Below, piece by piece: positions 1-11,530 of a DNA stretch of 64,000 nucleotides. The position numbers and the translations under genes are program-made. Origin of the DNA: Rhipicephalus microplus (lineage: Eukaryota > Arthropoda > Arachnida > Ixodida > Ixodidae). How positions within the stretch are numbered: the first letter of the stretch is position 1; every line of letters begins with the position of its first letter. Below the pieces are notes generated by a model. The model saw only the letters and a program-made list of their open reading frames with translations. It ran no database searches and was not told where the DNA came from. The stretch covers positions 875,501 to 939,500 of the forward strand of contig NW_027464604.1 of assembly GCF_043290135.1 (NCBI RefSeq). Reading direction: 5' to 3'.

Positions 1-1
1 G

Positions 2-1102
2 AATTCAGTAGTCGAAGATGTAAAACGACACGTCCGGGAAGCACAAGAGTATGATTTACCGATGCTCGAAAGAAGGCATTTAGCACAGACGGTGTTTTGC
101 GGCCGTGCATGGTATATATCTCATGTCTTACAGCCCCCATTACAAATCACCAGGTCGTTGCAATCCCTGATTGGCTCTTTTTTCTGGTTGGGTGGAACAG
201 AGCTGGTTTGCCGAGCAGCTCTTGGGCAACCGAGAAACTGCGGTGGATTCGCATTCCCATCCGTCTCTGTTCGCTGCCGGCTACTTGCCCTACGATTCTT
301 ACTTCGGTTGTTGCATGGTGATCAGTGCCCCGCGCGTGATCTTGCCTGCTATTTCTTAGGCACCAAGTTACGCTATTTACTACCAGATGCACGGCTTAAT
401 TCTGCACCACAAACACTTCACGTACCTGCATTTTACTCAACGGCAGTAGCATTTTATCGACACGCGCAGCAGGTTTGTGCCGATGTGGACATTCTTGAAA
501 GCCGCATTGTAGATACAACGGCGGCTCTTCTGCTTCCTCTGGTTCCTCTAGCCCGTCTAGCATGATTGAGACATGTCTCGTGGAGCACGATAACGGCATC
601 GTTTTTGCCTGGTCACCTCCGTGACTTTATGTGGCGTCTTGGATGGAGAGTACTCCCAACACGGGACAGACTGGAGAGGTGGGGCATGGTCCCATCTTCC
701 ACTTGTCTTAACTGCCCGTTACAGGAGTCTAACCAGCATATGCTGCAGCATTGTGTCATTGCGAAAGTGTTTTGGAAGTCATTTAACACTAGTTTTTGTG
801 GCCTAGGTGTTAATCGCTTTGTAACATCTGGTCGCTGCTCGCGTAGTCGCTTTGCACGCCTTCTAATAGCTGCGGGAGCTTTTTGTTTAAGGCGTAATAG
901 GTGCGAAGCTGTTGCGGCAGGTCATCGTCGTCGTGCTCTTTTTCCGATTCTGGAACGCCTCTACTCTGAACTCTTATCGTTTCTGTCGGAGGAATTGTTC
1001 TTCCTTGGGGAGGAAGAATTTCTGCGGCAATGGTCATGCCGCTTTCTGTCCGTAGTTGACAGACGCGTTCGATTGGTCTTCCACCTGGCCGGGTTCCTAT
1101 AG
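2..1102 (+). pseudogene. LINE ORF2 C-terminal end (zinc-binding RVT tail), one internal stop
   Basis: An open frame enters from the left edge and runs to 1102 with a single in-frame TGA at 563-565. The part after the stop carries a zf-RVT-like segment (short motifs FMWRLGWRVLPTRDRL and CLNCPLQESNQHMLQHC), the Cys/His module that follows the reverse transcriptase in several LINE clades. The N-terminal endonuclease and RT core would lie left of the window. The tail has AATAAA at 1510-1515. Clade cannot be assigned from the C-terminus alone. It is a broken retrotransposon copy, not a host gene. Confidence 0.75.
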
Positions 1103-4100
1103 CCAGGTCACCTGTCAATGTCTGATTGGTGCATGTAATCACTATGTGCCTACTATTTTTATGTGTTTGTGTGTGTTCCATATGGGTGTGAGCTCTCCTA
1201 TATATGCACTTCATTCTAACGATGCAAGTTATGTAACTTTTATGAATATTGATACCTGTTGTACATATTTTCTAACTTCTTCACCAAGTCTTGTAAATTT
1301 TGTACATATATCATCATGTACATTTTCCATATTGTGATTAGTGCATTTACGTAGTATATGTACAGTTATTAGTACAACGGACTATCGACATCCTACGGAC
1401 TTGGACACTTTAGTTTAAATGTGTAGTGTATGTTGTGCTTTGTCTTTTGTTTGTTATTGTGCCTGTTATACAGACGCTTGTCTCTTAGGTTTGTTGCGTC
1501 CCATGAAAGAATAAACCTTTTCTAAACAGGAGCTTCGCCCCTAAAAAGAATAAAGTGCTCAAGGTCACAAGGCACACGTGGCGTATTTTCTTTGCCCGTG
1601 CCATCCCAGCTTAGCTTCCAGGGCTTTCATTGAGACAATAGAAGAGGGTTCACGATTGCAGCGTGCGACAAGTCTTTGCAACTCCGCTCGTACTCGATGG
1701 TTTCTTAAAATTTTTGCGGTGTTGAATTCATGACACAATGAGCTATTTTATTGAATCCATTCAATGGTTAGTTGAAAAAGTGCTTTAGGGCCCTTTCAAC
1801 GTTTAAACGAATGAGTTTTTACTGTACTATGTACCAGGCCATACTTCTGTGACATAGAGAGCATGCTAGGAGAACTGAAATGATGTGGGTGATGCAGCGT
1901 TAGGCACAGTCCTCCGCCAAACATTGTTTACAGGTGCCGGATGGGCACCTGTTTCACAATATTACTCATAAAAACTATTTGAATGTTTGTGGATTTCTTG
2001 CAATGTTTAAAATACCGCTGGCGTAAGCAGCCAGCACCAACTAGAAAGTAGCACAAAAAAGCAACAAGAGAGGTGAATGACGATAGCCTTCGTCGTGGAC
2101 CCTGCAAATTCGTCTGTCATTGATGTCTGCTATACTCGCAGAGCAGGTGAATTGTAACATTGGGCTTGAGCAGCCACTAAATTCATTGTACTGATAATGA
2201 GTTCACGAGGTGTCATGACCCGATAGAGGCATTCGTGATTACTTTGAAATCATATTTAAATGTGTTTGAGATTACAATAACCAGTAATAAACGGTTTGTA
2301 TAAGAAGCTCAACATTCAGTCTTAATATCTCTAAATAGACAAACCAACGCAAATTATCACATTGTAATTTTATTTGCATCTCAAGAACAACATGGCCAGA
2401 TGACTGAAGTACGTGCCACTCCTGGATAGTAATTGAATGTTCAAGAATGGGTTGCGAAACGTAAAAGAAAGATATTGGCATTCTCCTTGAACCATGAGCT
2501 GTCCAACATCTGCAAGGTGCAAAAGTGAACACACGGTCATGTAAACAGCGTCATGTGCATGCACTGATACAAGTTAGATCGGCTCTTGCAGAAAGAACCA
2601 AAAACATTTTGGTTTACACGCACCAACAACAGAAATGAAGGCCGAAGATTAAGAAAGTTGCTAAGAGGCTGCATATCAGCATTCAGTCTGTTTTACTCGA
2701 TCATAACTTATTCCTTTGCTCTATTTTTGTGAGCATTTACCTGCCAGGTATTCATAATCTAAACAACTTGTACTACTTTGGTTTTCTAGCACTATAAAAA
2801 AAAACAGGCGAGTAACTAGTGAGGGCAGGGCTCTAGCTCGTCCGCGGTTCTCTACCCAAAAAGCGAAAAATGGCCTAGCTGGTACCTTGCGTGTGTACTT
2901 GTATTAGTAGCCCCCGAAGACTCTACAATAACCTTTAAAAGGCCACTCTTCGCTGTGATAGTCTGCTGCATGTTCCACGGAGGCCTTGCGAATTTCGTTA
3001 CAGCTGAGCTGAGCTCTTTCAGCGGAAAGCTCTTTAAAGTGGATATGCGCCAAGCAGCTCTCAGCATAGCTTCGCATAGAGTAAGGGTGGAAAAAGGAAG
3101 CAAGGGTGAGGACGATCTGAGGAGGACTTGAGAGCATAAATCATAGCATAGTCTATTGTAGTATAGAGGCGAGAACTTATGGAGTCGCCCCCCTAACCGA
3201 TGCATCTCGCTTGCCTACTAGGTGGGACAGTGCCCACACACTCTTCATGAATTGACCATTTGCAGAAATCTGCAAGGCGGCTTTCCTGCAAGGTCGTTTC
3301 CCAGCCATAAGGGGAAAACTTTCGGGCCCAGACTGCTTTTCTTACTTACACACGAAACAAAATGACCTTTTCCCTCTACAATTACCGAGTGGTTGTCCCA
3401 CCTCGAACGAACCCTCAGATTGCATGGTGGGTGAGGCACCTGTCATTCGTAAAAAAAGAGAGTGGGGTAAGGCAACACAATGAGTGAGAAAATAAGTCTG
3501 AGAACGGTACTTTTTGGTTGGAAAACAGCTTTGCAGAAAAGCCAGCTTGGAGATTTATGCAAATGGCCAATATGGCTATCGGTGTTTTGTAAAAATGTCA
3601 CGCGGAAGCCGTGATGGTCATTTCTGTGAATACTTTCTAAGGAAAGGAGTTTTTACTGTCAAAATAATAATCTTGGATACAAAAAAGCAAAGTTGTTTAC
3701 AGACATTATCTGTTTACAGAAATTGTACAGAGAGTGCACATTGTGCATAATTGCTGCTAGAAAATACTATCCCCAAACAAGCTTCTTTCAGAAAATGCCG
3801 GCAATCCCTGCAAAGTACACTATTATGCTGGTTCGCCTCAGTTTATGGATGGCGTGGTACAGCATAAATAAGCATTTATAACTGTGTACACGCATGGCTG
3901 ATTTTGCATAGAAATCATCGAAGCTTTTTGAAAATACATTTTCGGTTACAGTGCGAAAACAGCGAAGACAGAAGACAGAATGGACATGAACAAGCACCGT
4001 AGGTGTCCCTTCTTGTAGGTGGTTCCCAGCACTTGTTTGTACCCTTTGTGTCTTCCATCTTCATCGTTCTCTCACTATAAATAAAAATACATCCATACCA

Positions 4101-4315
4101 ACTAACCGCCATACTTAATACTATTGCAATATATTTTTGAAGATAATTTCCCTAAAACTTTTAAATAAATTGGCCTTCTTTTACTTACTTTTGGCAAGAT
4201 TTTCTTTCTGATGGGAATACATACGCTTCCATAGAAAGCAAGTAAGGTTGGGATGGGGTGAGCAACATTAATTAGGGAGTGAATATCAACCTATAATTTT
4301 CTTTCAAGTTTCAAG
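1103..4315. other. Non-coding stretch, LINE 3' tail then unassigned DNA
   Basis: From 1103 to about 1560 the sequence is the 3' untranslated tail of the preceding LINE copy (AATAAA at 1510). Beyond that only short, unsupported open frames occur. An imperfect inverted repeat (3252-3345 and 3490-3573) is listed separately. No gene, RNA gene or recognised transposon was found in the rest. Confidence 0.5.
3252..3573. repeat. Imperfect inverted repeat, arms of about 85-90 bp
   Basis: The reverse complement of 3252-3345 resembles 3490-3573 at roughly three quarters of positions by eye, including the shared core CTTGCAGGAAAGCC / CTTTGCAGAAAAGCC and TGCAAATGG. The spacer is about 145 bp. This could be a fold-back element or two diverged copies of a short repeat in opposite orientation. 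No terminal target duplication was recognised. Confidence 0.5.
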
Positions 4316-5290
4316 TTTTATGATATCCAAAAACAAAGTACAAAATCTAAGACATACATACGAGGGTCCCAGAGTTAGAGACTTTAGTGGGACTCTCGGT
4401 TTGTCGATACAAATCGACGGTAAAATTTATACAGAGTAACAGAAAATTCTTGCAATATACGGACATCAAAATGCACTTTTATATCACAAATCAAGCCAAA
4501 ACATGCAACATGGTATAAAAAACGAAGAACAAACGAGTCAAACAGGTAAACAATCAAAAGTAAGGTTATTCGAGAAAATGATTTTTGACGGACTTTTTGA
4601 ACAAAGGAATTGAAGTGCAACGCTTAATGCTAGAAGGTAACGCATTCCAAAAGGATATCGCTCTGAAAGCGGAAGTTTGTTGCCCAAAGTCAGTATGAGC
4701 GGGAGTAACAGGAAATTTTTATCAGCCGCAAACCGGGTCACATTATTATTCTGCAAAAGATCAGATGTAATAAATGGGAATGCGAATTGATTTACAGCAG
4801 TTTGTAGAATAAGGTCACAAGATTTAACCGGAACAACAGATTTACTGGCAAGATATTGTAAGAGCGTAGTAATTTTGTAGGCATTAGATTGCGAAGAACT
4901 AGAAGTGACAATGCGGATTGACTGATTTTGAATGTGCTGTATTGATGATAAATGACTAGCATAAGTGTTGCCCCATGAGGCTACACCGTAAGTAATATGA
5001 CTATGAATGAACGCAAAATACAGCGCCAGTAGAGCTTCATGGGAAAAGAAAGGGCGCGCTTTGATTAATGCACGGATACCAAACACCCTCTTCTGCTCAA
5101 GATGGTTAAAGTGACTGCGAAAGGTAAGGCATGGGTCAAATTGTATGCCAAGAAAGACGACATCAGAACAAGCAGAAATGGAATGAATACCAAGTTGTAT
5201 TAAGGGAATAGCAGATAATGACCTCTGAGCACTCTTAAACACCATAAAGTTAGTTTTTGTGGGGTTGATAACTAAGTGATTACTTTGATT
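4316..5290 (-). pseudogene. 5'-truncated CR1-like LINE, ORF2 C-terminus and 3' tail
   Basis: On the minus strand the frame is open from about 5281 to 4538. It begins just before the RT segment NPTKTNFMVF, then FLGIQFD, and continues through the thumb region (FIHSHITYGVASWGNTY) to the ORF2 end. These are the segments downstream of the YADD box in CR1-like reverse transcriptases; the catalytic box itself is missing. The 3' tail runs to about 4316. The 5' edge near 5290 is a truncation next to a short duplicated GGGGAAGA sequence. The copy cannot encode an active enzyme. Confidence 0.8.
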
Positions 5291-6689
5291 TGGGGAAGAG
5301 TGATTTTGGGGAAGATTTGAAAGTATGCAACATATGGGCCAGCTTATGCTACAAAGGCATCAGTAGTCAGCCAGCAGGCTCTGGCAAGCGTCTTATTGAG
5401 CGCTTTCTGCTACGCATAGAACATCGCAGCTCCATGTGAATGCAAAGATCGTCCTCACGGAAGCATTGGCTGCAACCGCGTGTTGTAGCCACAGGTTGAC
5501 AAAAAACTTCGAGCTCACTCGGACTCGCGGCTGGACCTGAGCCTGAGTGAGCCAACTCATGAGTCCGTTAGTACAAAACGAGCTTTTTGATTATGGTGTC
5601 AATGCTCTGTACTGCCAATATCTCTTATAATCAAGGCTTTGCGACATGTCTTTTGGTCTTGCCCGTTTACATACGAGTTAACAGTGATTTAAATATGTGA
5701 CTGACGAAATATATCTTTTACCAAGAACTCCTCGTGAAACAGTTTGCGGTGGAAGGTCATGGCACCTTTCCGCTAACTAATGTATCTGATCAATAAATAT
5801 TGAGGTGGAGCATGAATGCTAGTGCATAATGAGTGTGAATATACTTGGAGCTCTAAACAGACATAAAGCGGAAGATCATTTGCTAGAACCGCAGGCCGGT
5901 GATAAAAGGCGAAGCTCACTCGTGGCATCTTCAGCTGGCAGCACCGGTGGTGTTTTCTGTGCACTCATGCTTTGCCGTAAGTTTGTCGGGGCACTGCGCG
6001 TGTGGGGCGGCATGTTCGGCTGGGCCGGCCATGACATTAGTGCACGCCACAGCGGAGGTCTATGATGGAGTGTGGTGCGTCAGCCCGTGTGTGCTTGCAG
6101 ATGACGTGGTGACATACCATTTCAGGCATAATTTACAGTTGGCGCTGCCACACAGACCACATATGGACAGGACAGAATAAACATGCGTGGGCTTACATCA
6201 TCCGACCGTACTCGCACAAGCTACTTTTGCTGCCAGGATTTCAAGGCGATGAGAAAATTACTGCAACCCTGTACGAGTTGGTACAGAACTGATGCAGCAC
6301 AACCTCGTGAAGAAACCGATGCGCACCCACTGGACATGTAGCGTCTCGCAAGTATTTCTCATTGTATGGTTTTCCGTCATTTGATCTTTTATTCTTAGTA
6401 CAAACAGGATGCTAGAAATTGTCGTCGGCTGAATGGCGTTTCTCGCAGACGGCGCTGCTGCCGTGGCATCGAGTCTTGTGGCTCACACCTGTCGCGGGAC
6501 GTGAAATACGGGTGGTGTTCACGTAACTTTCCTTCCTTTGTCACGGTGCCAGTGCACCTCGATAGAACCACAGGCCGGTGATAAAATGTGGAGGTCACTC
6601 GTGGCATCTTCAACTGGCAACACTGATGGCGTTTTCTGTGCACATGATGCTCAAAAAGCAGAAGATGTTTGTACAAACATGCAAAACAG
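5291..6689. other. Non-coding stretch with a duplicated 80-bp segment
   Basis: No supported gene. Positions 5885-5966 and 6565-6646 are direct repeats (close to 90% identical by eye). On the minus strand both keep the same reading frame with the conserved block CCQLKMPRV and FYHRP. That could be a repeated exon or a repeat family; nothing else supports coding. Confidence 0.45.
5885..6646. repeat. Direct repeat pair of about 82 bp (5885-5966, 6565-6646)
   Basis: Both copies start GAACC(G/A)CAGGCCGGTGATAA and end TTTTCTGTGCAC, about 680 bp apart. The differences are mostly single substitutions. The flanks are unlike each other, so this is not a long tandem duplication. Confidence 0.65.
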
Positions 6690-6720
6690 TTTGTTAACTG
6701 TTTTTAGGAGTGGTGTATAG
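6690..6720 (+). mobile_element. Left remnant of the PLE split by the Gypsy element
   Basis: The bases up to 6720 read GVVYS in the frame that resumes at 11044 as IPLTCG, the conserved start of the Penelope-type GIY-YIG domain. The join is exact once the Gypsy element and one TATAG copy are set aside. Only a few codons are recognisable on this side; its left limit is uncertain. Confidence 0.6.
6716..6720. repeat. Target-site duplication TATAG, left copy of the Gypsy element
   Basis: The 5-bp TATAG next to the left LTR is repeated at 11039-11043, next to the right LTR. Five bases is the usual duplication for Ty3/Gypsy insertion. Confidence 0.85.
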
Positions 6721-6875
6721 TGTAACTAGCAAGGACGACGATACAGCATGATGGCCAGAACAAGAAGTGGCATCGGTTTATTCAGTCACTGATTATATAG
6801 GCGCACGATAGCGCGCCGTGAGTATCTGCGCATGTCCGATGCGCAGTTGTGATGCAAATAGCCTTGCCGGATACA
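6721..6875 (-). repeat. 3' LTR of the Gypsy element (155 bp)
   Basis: Begins TGTAACTAGC and ends GGATACA on the plus strand; read on the element's strand it starts TG and ends CA. It contains TATATAA and AATAAA in the element's direction, as expected for promoter and polyadenylation signals. A purine-rich stretch (GGAAAGGA) lies just inside it and would serve as polypurine tract. Confidence 0.93.
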
Positions 6876-6934
6876 TCCTTTCCGTTAACAACGAAATTAC
6901 ATACCCACCGAAACGGTGGTAAGTACATGGCATT

Positions 6935-9900
6935 TCAAAAAATGATATCATACACTTGGTTAAAGTCCTTGTCATAATGAAGACGCTGTGGTGGCTTCAC
7001 GGTTCGAGTCGACCTGCTCAAAGCTGGCGTCGGTGGTGAAGTTGACTGACGCACCACAGGTGGCGAAGGGTCGCCCGACGTTGGAACTTCGCGACGTCGG
7101 CCATTGGCTGGCGAGGTTGAAGTTGCCACTGTCGGATGGCCACCAACGTTGTTGTCCGCTGAGCTGGCATCAATGTCGTCGCCGCTTTCCTCGATGAACC
7201 GTTCGCCAGTTTGAAGTAGGTGACGACGGTTGCGCCTTACCAGCTTCTGGTCCTCCGTTTTGACAAGGTAGGACCTTGGATATGGCGAACCCACCACTTG
7301 AGCTTTCCGGGACCATGCAGCATCTCTGAGCCTCACGACGTCACCCTTCTGCAGAGGAGGCAAAGATCCTCACCCTTGGGCCTGGCTGTGCTTTTTGACG
7401 TCGGTTGCGGTCACCGTACTGAAGTCCGGGAGGTTGGCGCGAAGGCGCCTTTCTTGCAGTAGTTCACCAGGGAATCGCCCGTCCTCCAGTGGGGTAGAGC
7501 GGTAGGCCAGCAGGCCCAGCCAGAAGTCGTTGCCCGAATCTGCAGTTTTTTTTAAGATGCGCTTCACAACCTGCACACCTTTTTCCGCAAGCCCGTTTCA
7601 CTGCGGATAATGAGGGCTTGAAGTGACGTGCGTGAAATCGTATCTCCTTGAAAACAAAAAAATTCATGGCTGGAAAATTGTGGGCCGTTATCAGTGCATA
7701 CTTCGACGGGCAAGCCAAATCTGGCAAAAATAGCGCTCAGTGCTGCGATGGTTGATCGCGCCGACATGTCAGGTAGTTTCTGAACTTCCGGAAAGTTTGA
7801 TAAGGCGTCAAAGACAACGATGTACGAGTCCCCCGCAAACGAAAAAATATCTCCAACTCTATGCCATGCACAACCTGGCACGGGCCGCATTTGAAGCGGT
7901 TCCTTGGGCTGTTTGTAAGCATACTTGCGGCATGTAGGACAAAGTTGCACCATGGAAGCAATCTCAGTGTTAAGCCCCGGCCAAAACACGAGGCGTCTGG
8001 CCCTTTCTATGCATTTTTGCATGCCGAGGTGACCTGCATGGAGTTTTTCAAGCATAGTTTTTCGCATGCTTTTCGGAATAACAACCTTCGACGCCTTTAA
8101 AAGTATTGCGTTGACAAATGAGAGTTCTTGCTCAAAAGGCTTTAGTTCACCTTGTACTGGAAGCCCCACCGACAAACTTGCGATCACCGACTGTAGGTAG
8201 CGGTCACGAGCCGTTGCCGCTTGCAGTTCTTTCTGCGTTGCTTCTGTGACACGGTAACCTAGAAGCTGGATTGCGTGAACTTCCACGTCGGTAGTAGCAC
8301 CAGCGTCGCCTTGGTTGTCAGCAGTTGACCGGGACAACATGTCAGCAAGAACAAGGTGCTTCCCAGGAATATACTGCAAAACAAAATCATACTTGAACAA
8401 CCTCAAAAAGAACCGTTGAAGGCGAGGTGGCATGTCACTAATTTCCTTTTGAGCAATTGACAAGAGTGGCTTGTGGACCGTTTCGATTGTGACTTTCTGG
8501 CCGTAGACGAACTGGTGAAATTTTTCGCATCCAAAGCAAATTCCTATGGCCTCCTTTTCTATCTGTGCGTACAGTTTTTCTGCCTTAGTCAGTGCTCGAG
8601 ATGTGTAAACTACGGGCCGCCACTCGTTATTGTGACGTTGCAGAAGGGCGGCACCGACGCCGTCCTTCGATGCATCGCAAGATAACCTTGTTTCCCGTCG
8701 TGGGTCAAATATTGCGAGCACGGGAGCGGTGGACAGAATTTGCGTGAGGCTTTTCGATTCTTTGGCGTGGTTATCTGTCCACTCAAACTCAGAACTGGCC
8801 TTGATAAGAGTTCTTAACAGGGCCGTTCTTTCAGATAGCTGCGGCACGAACTTTCCAAAGTAGTTCAACACACCCAGCATACGTTGAACATCGGCCTTGC
8901 ATGTTGGCACTGGCATTTGAACCAAACTTTTTACGAGCCCTGGATTTGGGGATATGCCGTTCGCACTTATAATATCACCCAGAAACCGTAGCTCTTTTAC
9001 GCCAAACTTGCACTTGTGCAGATTAAACGTTAATCCAGCCGTTTCAGCAGTTTTGAGGACTGCAACCAGGCGCTCATCATGCTCTTCCTTCGTTGAGCCC
9101 CAGACCAGGATATCATCTATATATATGAGCACGCCTGGCAGACCATCAAATATCTGACAAAGTGCCTGCTGAAACACCTCGGGTGCGGATGAGATGCCAA
9201 AGGGTAGCCTTAGAAAACGGTATCTGTCAAAAGGCGACGAGAACGTACAGATTTTTGATGTCTTGTCTAAGGGCACCTGATGAAAGCCAGCGTTTGCATC
9301 CAAACAGCTAAAATAATAGCACCGGATAGCCGTGCTTCCAAGTCCTCGCGTCTGGGTAAAGGGAAATGCTGCCTCTTGATATACTTGTTCACTCTTCTGG
9401 GGTCCATGCAAACCCTTAGAGCACCGTCTTTTTTTTTACCAGTACCAGAGGGCTTACCCAGTCGGTTGGCTCATTTTCTTTGACGATGATGCCCCCCCAG
9501 ATCATTCGCTGTAGTTCCTTCTTCAGAAGTTCCTGAAGTGCAAGTGGAACCCGGCGAGCAGGCTGAACGACCGGAACCACATCTGGATCCAGGAACATTC
9601 TGTACTGCGTTTTCAAGCAGCCGAGTCCTTGGAACAGGTGCCTGAAATCTTTCAAAAGTTCATACTCAGACGAGGCATTGACAGCGTCCACCGTACGTCG
9701 AACCAATCCAAGCGCTTCACTGGCATCGAGCCCAAGGATGGCTTGGCGCCCATTCTTTACGATGAAGATTTTCACGCTTATCTCGGTGGTTCCGACAGAC
9801 GCTTTCTGTGACGTTGTTCCATGGCTTGAAATAACGCCCCCGTTGTTGGCGCGCAACACTGACCCGGTAGGTTGCAACGCTTCTTTGGATCCAAGCTTAC

Positions 9901-10009
9901 GGTACGTTATAAATGGAAGTAAGCTTGCCTGCGAACCGGTGTCCACTTTGAACGTCACTTCTCTGCCATTTACTCGAGCCTTGATTGTCCAGTCTTTCTT
10001 GCGACAATT
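6935..10009 (-). pseudogene. pol: Gypsy pol (protease-RT-RNase H-integrase), several breaks
   Basis: Protease: DTGSQ near 9948. Reverse transcriptase: LPFGISSAPEVFQ and the catalytic YIDD at 9112-9123. RNase H: CDASKDGVGAALL and YTSRALT. Integrase: HAGHLGMQKC ... CPTC zinc module, DNGPQFSS core, a glutamate in the NGLAEKG segment near 7585, and a C-terminal SPYPRSYLV ... RRNRRHL module. Breaks: a frameshift at a T run at 9411-9430, a frameshift after the DNGPQFSS block (about 7660-7690), a TGA just before NGLAEKG, and a further shift near 7365. The copy cannot make a working polyprotein. Confidence 0.9.
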
Positions 10010-10827
10010 TTAGGAGCCGATTTCGAGAATCTCAAAGTCATTCTCAACGAGATTAGCTACCTCGCTAACAGCGGTAGAATTCTGGCAGCAACTTGCAAAG
10101 TGGTTGTATTTGAGGCAAGAATGACATAATTTACCATACGCGGGGCGTTGCTTAGGTTTACGTTTGCGGTTGCACTTCCTGCAGCAAATATCTTGAATAT
10201 CGCGACTCTGTTTTTTTTCCGCTGCTGCCGTTTTTTCGTCACCGTTTCGCCACTTGAAACTGCGTCAATGCTATCTTCTGTCCTATTCCGAACTGGGCTC
10301 CTTAGTGCGGCTGCTTCTGCTGCTTTACACATTTCCTCGGCTTTTAGTAGCGTCAGGCCTCTCTCGGCAAGCATTCTTTCACGCAGCTTTGGGTCGTTCG
10401 TACCAAACACAATTTGGTCTCTAATCAGTGAATCGTGCTGATCCCCAAAGTTGCACTGTGTCGCCTGCTTCTTTAAGTACCGCACAAACTTCTCAAAAGG
10501 TTCTTTCTCCGCCTGGCTTCGTGTACGAAAAACTTATCTTTCGTGAATTTCATTGCTCACTTCGGAGAAGTAGGCGTCGAACTTCCGCACGACCGTGTCG
10601 TAAGATTCCTTGCTTTCTCCGGGCCCGTACTGAAAGTTGTTGAAGATGTCGAGCACTTCGTCTCCCGCGAAGCTCAGCAAGAGCGCCACTTTCGAGGAGT
10701 CACTTCTCGGGGAATTCACGGCTGCCGTTGCTTGCAGAAAAAGCTCGAACCTTTGCTTGAAGCGCTTCCATTTTTCAGACAAGTTGCCCGATATGCGCAA
10801 AGACTCCGGCGGCTTCAGTAGATCCAT
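10010..10827 (-). pseudogene. gag: Gypsy gag, frameshifted
   Basis: Starts at the ATG at 10827 (MDLLKPPESL). Residues resembling the capsid/gag segment of Gypsy elements follow (SYDTVVRKFDAYF; LIRDQIVFG; LRERMLAERGLTL). A CCHC zinc knuckle (CHSCLKYNHFASCC) lies near 10050-10095, and a Cys-rich stretch precedes it. The frame shifts once near 10515-10535 and again near 10205-10220 in a run of eight T. The stop is at 10010-10012. In an active element this protein forms the particle and binds the RNA. Confidence 0.85.
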
Positions 10828-10869
10828 AGCGATTCCGTGCCGTTGCTGCCGTGCTTCGGTCCGCGGTGG

Positions 10870-10884
10870 CCACTTCTGACACCA
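10870..10884 (-). other. Primer binding site, tRNA-Leu type
   Basis: Directly inside the 5' LTR the element strand reads TGGTGTCAGAAGTGG. TGG pairs with the CCA end of a tRNA, and the rest fits the 3' end of a leucine tRNA with about one mismatch from memory of such tRNAs. The choice of Leu is likely, not proven. Confidence 0.75.
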
Positions 10885-11038
10885 TGTAACTAGCAAGGAC
10901 GACGATACAGCATGATGGCCAGAACAAGAAGTGGTATCGGTTTATTCAGTCACTGATTATATAGGCGCACAATAGTGCACCGTGAGTATCTGCGCATGTC
11001 CGAAGCGCAGTCGTGATGCAAATAGCCTTGCGGATACA
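10885..11038 (-). repeat. 5' LTR of the Gypsy element (154 bp)
   Basis: About 96% identical to 6721-6875, with six substitutions and one missing base in the CCGG/CGG position. It holds the same TATA and AATAAA signals. Confidence 0.93.
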
Positions 11039-11043
11039 TATAG
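11039..11043. repeat. Target-site duplication TATAG, right copy
   Basis: Matches 6716-6720 and abuts the 5' LTR. Confidence 0.85.
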
Positions 11044-11530
11044 CATACCGCTTACGTGCGGTCGCATGTACATCGGCCAAACCGGTCAATCTTTGAAATA
11101 CGCCTCAGGGAGCATTTGACCTCCTTGAAAGGTAGTCCTTTTTCGGCTTTAGCTTCGCATTGCAATTCCTGCAAGTGTCAACCATTGTTTGAAAAAACAA
11201 GTGTACTTTTCCGGCATCCGCTTCAAACAACACGTAAAATTTTTGAAGCATATCACGTTTCTAGAAATAAGAATCAATGTATCAGCCATCCCTCATTACC
11301 ACTATTTGACTGTGAGTGTAACTATATAGATAATTCGTAGACAAGAGCTGCGAATGAACGCCATGCTTGCTGCTCACACCATCATCTTATTCCTGTTGGC
11401 ATGCGCACCATTGTATACCTATATGTCTTTCAAACGTGAGAATAAATCAGTTGATAGTTGAGCACTCGTGTTGTGTGCCTCCTCTTTGCTTTTGTGTCTG
11501 TGTTTACCCCGCGCTCCCAGTTCGTTGAAC
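11044..11530 (+). mobile_element. 3' end of a Penelope-like element (GIY-YIG endonuclease and tail)
   Basis: The plus strand encodes IPLTCGRMYIGQTGQS, then, after a one-base frameshift near 11095, IRLREHLTS and a Cys/His segment (LASHCNSCKCQPLF), ending near 11340. This is the GIY-YIG (UvrC-type) endonuclease domain that follows the RT in Penelope. The tail has AATAAA at about 11442 and a terminal segment (GTGTTGTGTGCCTC ... CATGAATTACC) that matches the terminal arms of the PLE at 42343-43206. The RT part is absent. Confidence 0.85.

Larger units (their letters stand above)
6721..11038 (-). mobile_element. Ty3/Gypsy LTR retrotransposon, complete ends but decayed ORFs
   Basis: A 4318-bp element with both LTRs, a TATAG duplication, a tRNA-type primer binding site, gag and pol in the order protease, reverse transcriptase, RNase H, integrase, which is the Gypsy order. 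The LTRs differ at about six bases plus one indel, so the insertion is fairly old but not ancient. gag and pol carry several frameshifts and at least one nonsense codon, so this copy is non-autonomous. It sits inside the GIY-YIG segment of a PLE. Confidence 0.95.

Noticed and set aside
4316..5290. Target-site duplication for the CR1-like fragment
   Set aside because: Candidate matches around TTTCAAG are short and low in complexity; no convincing pair.
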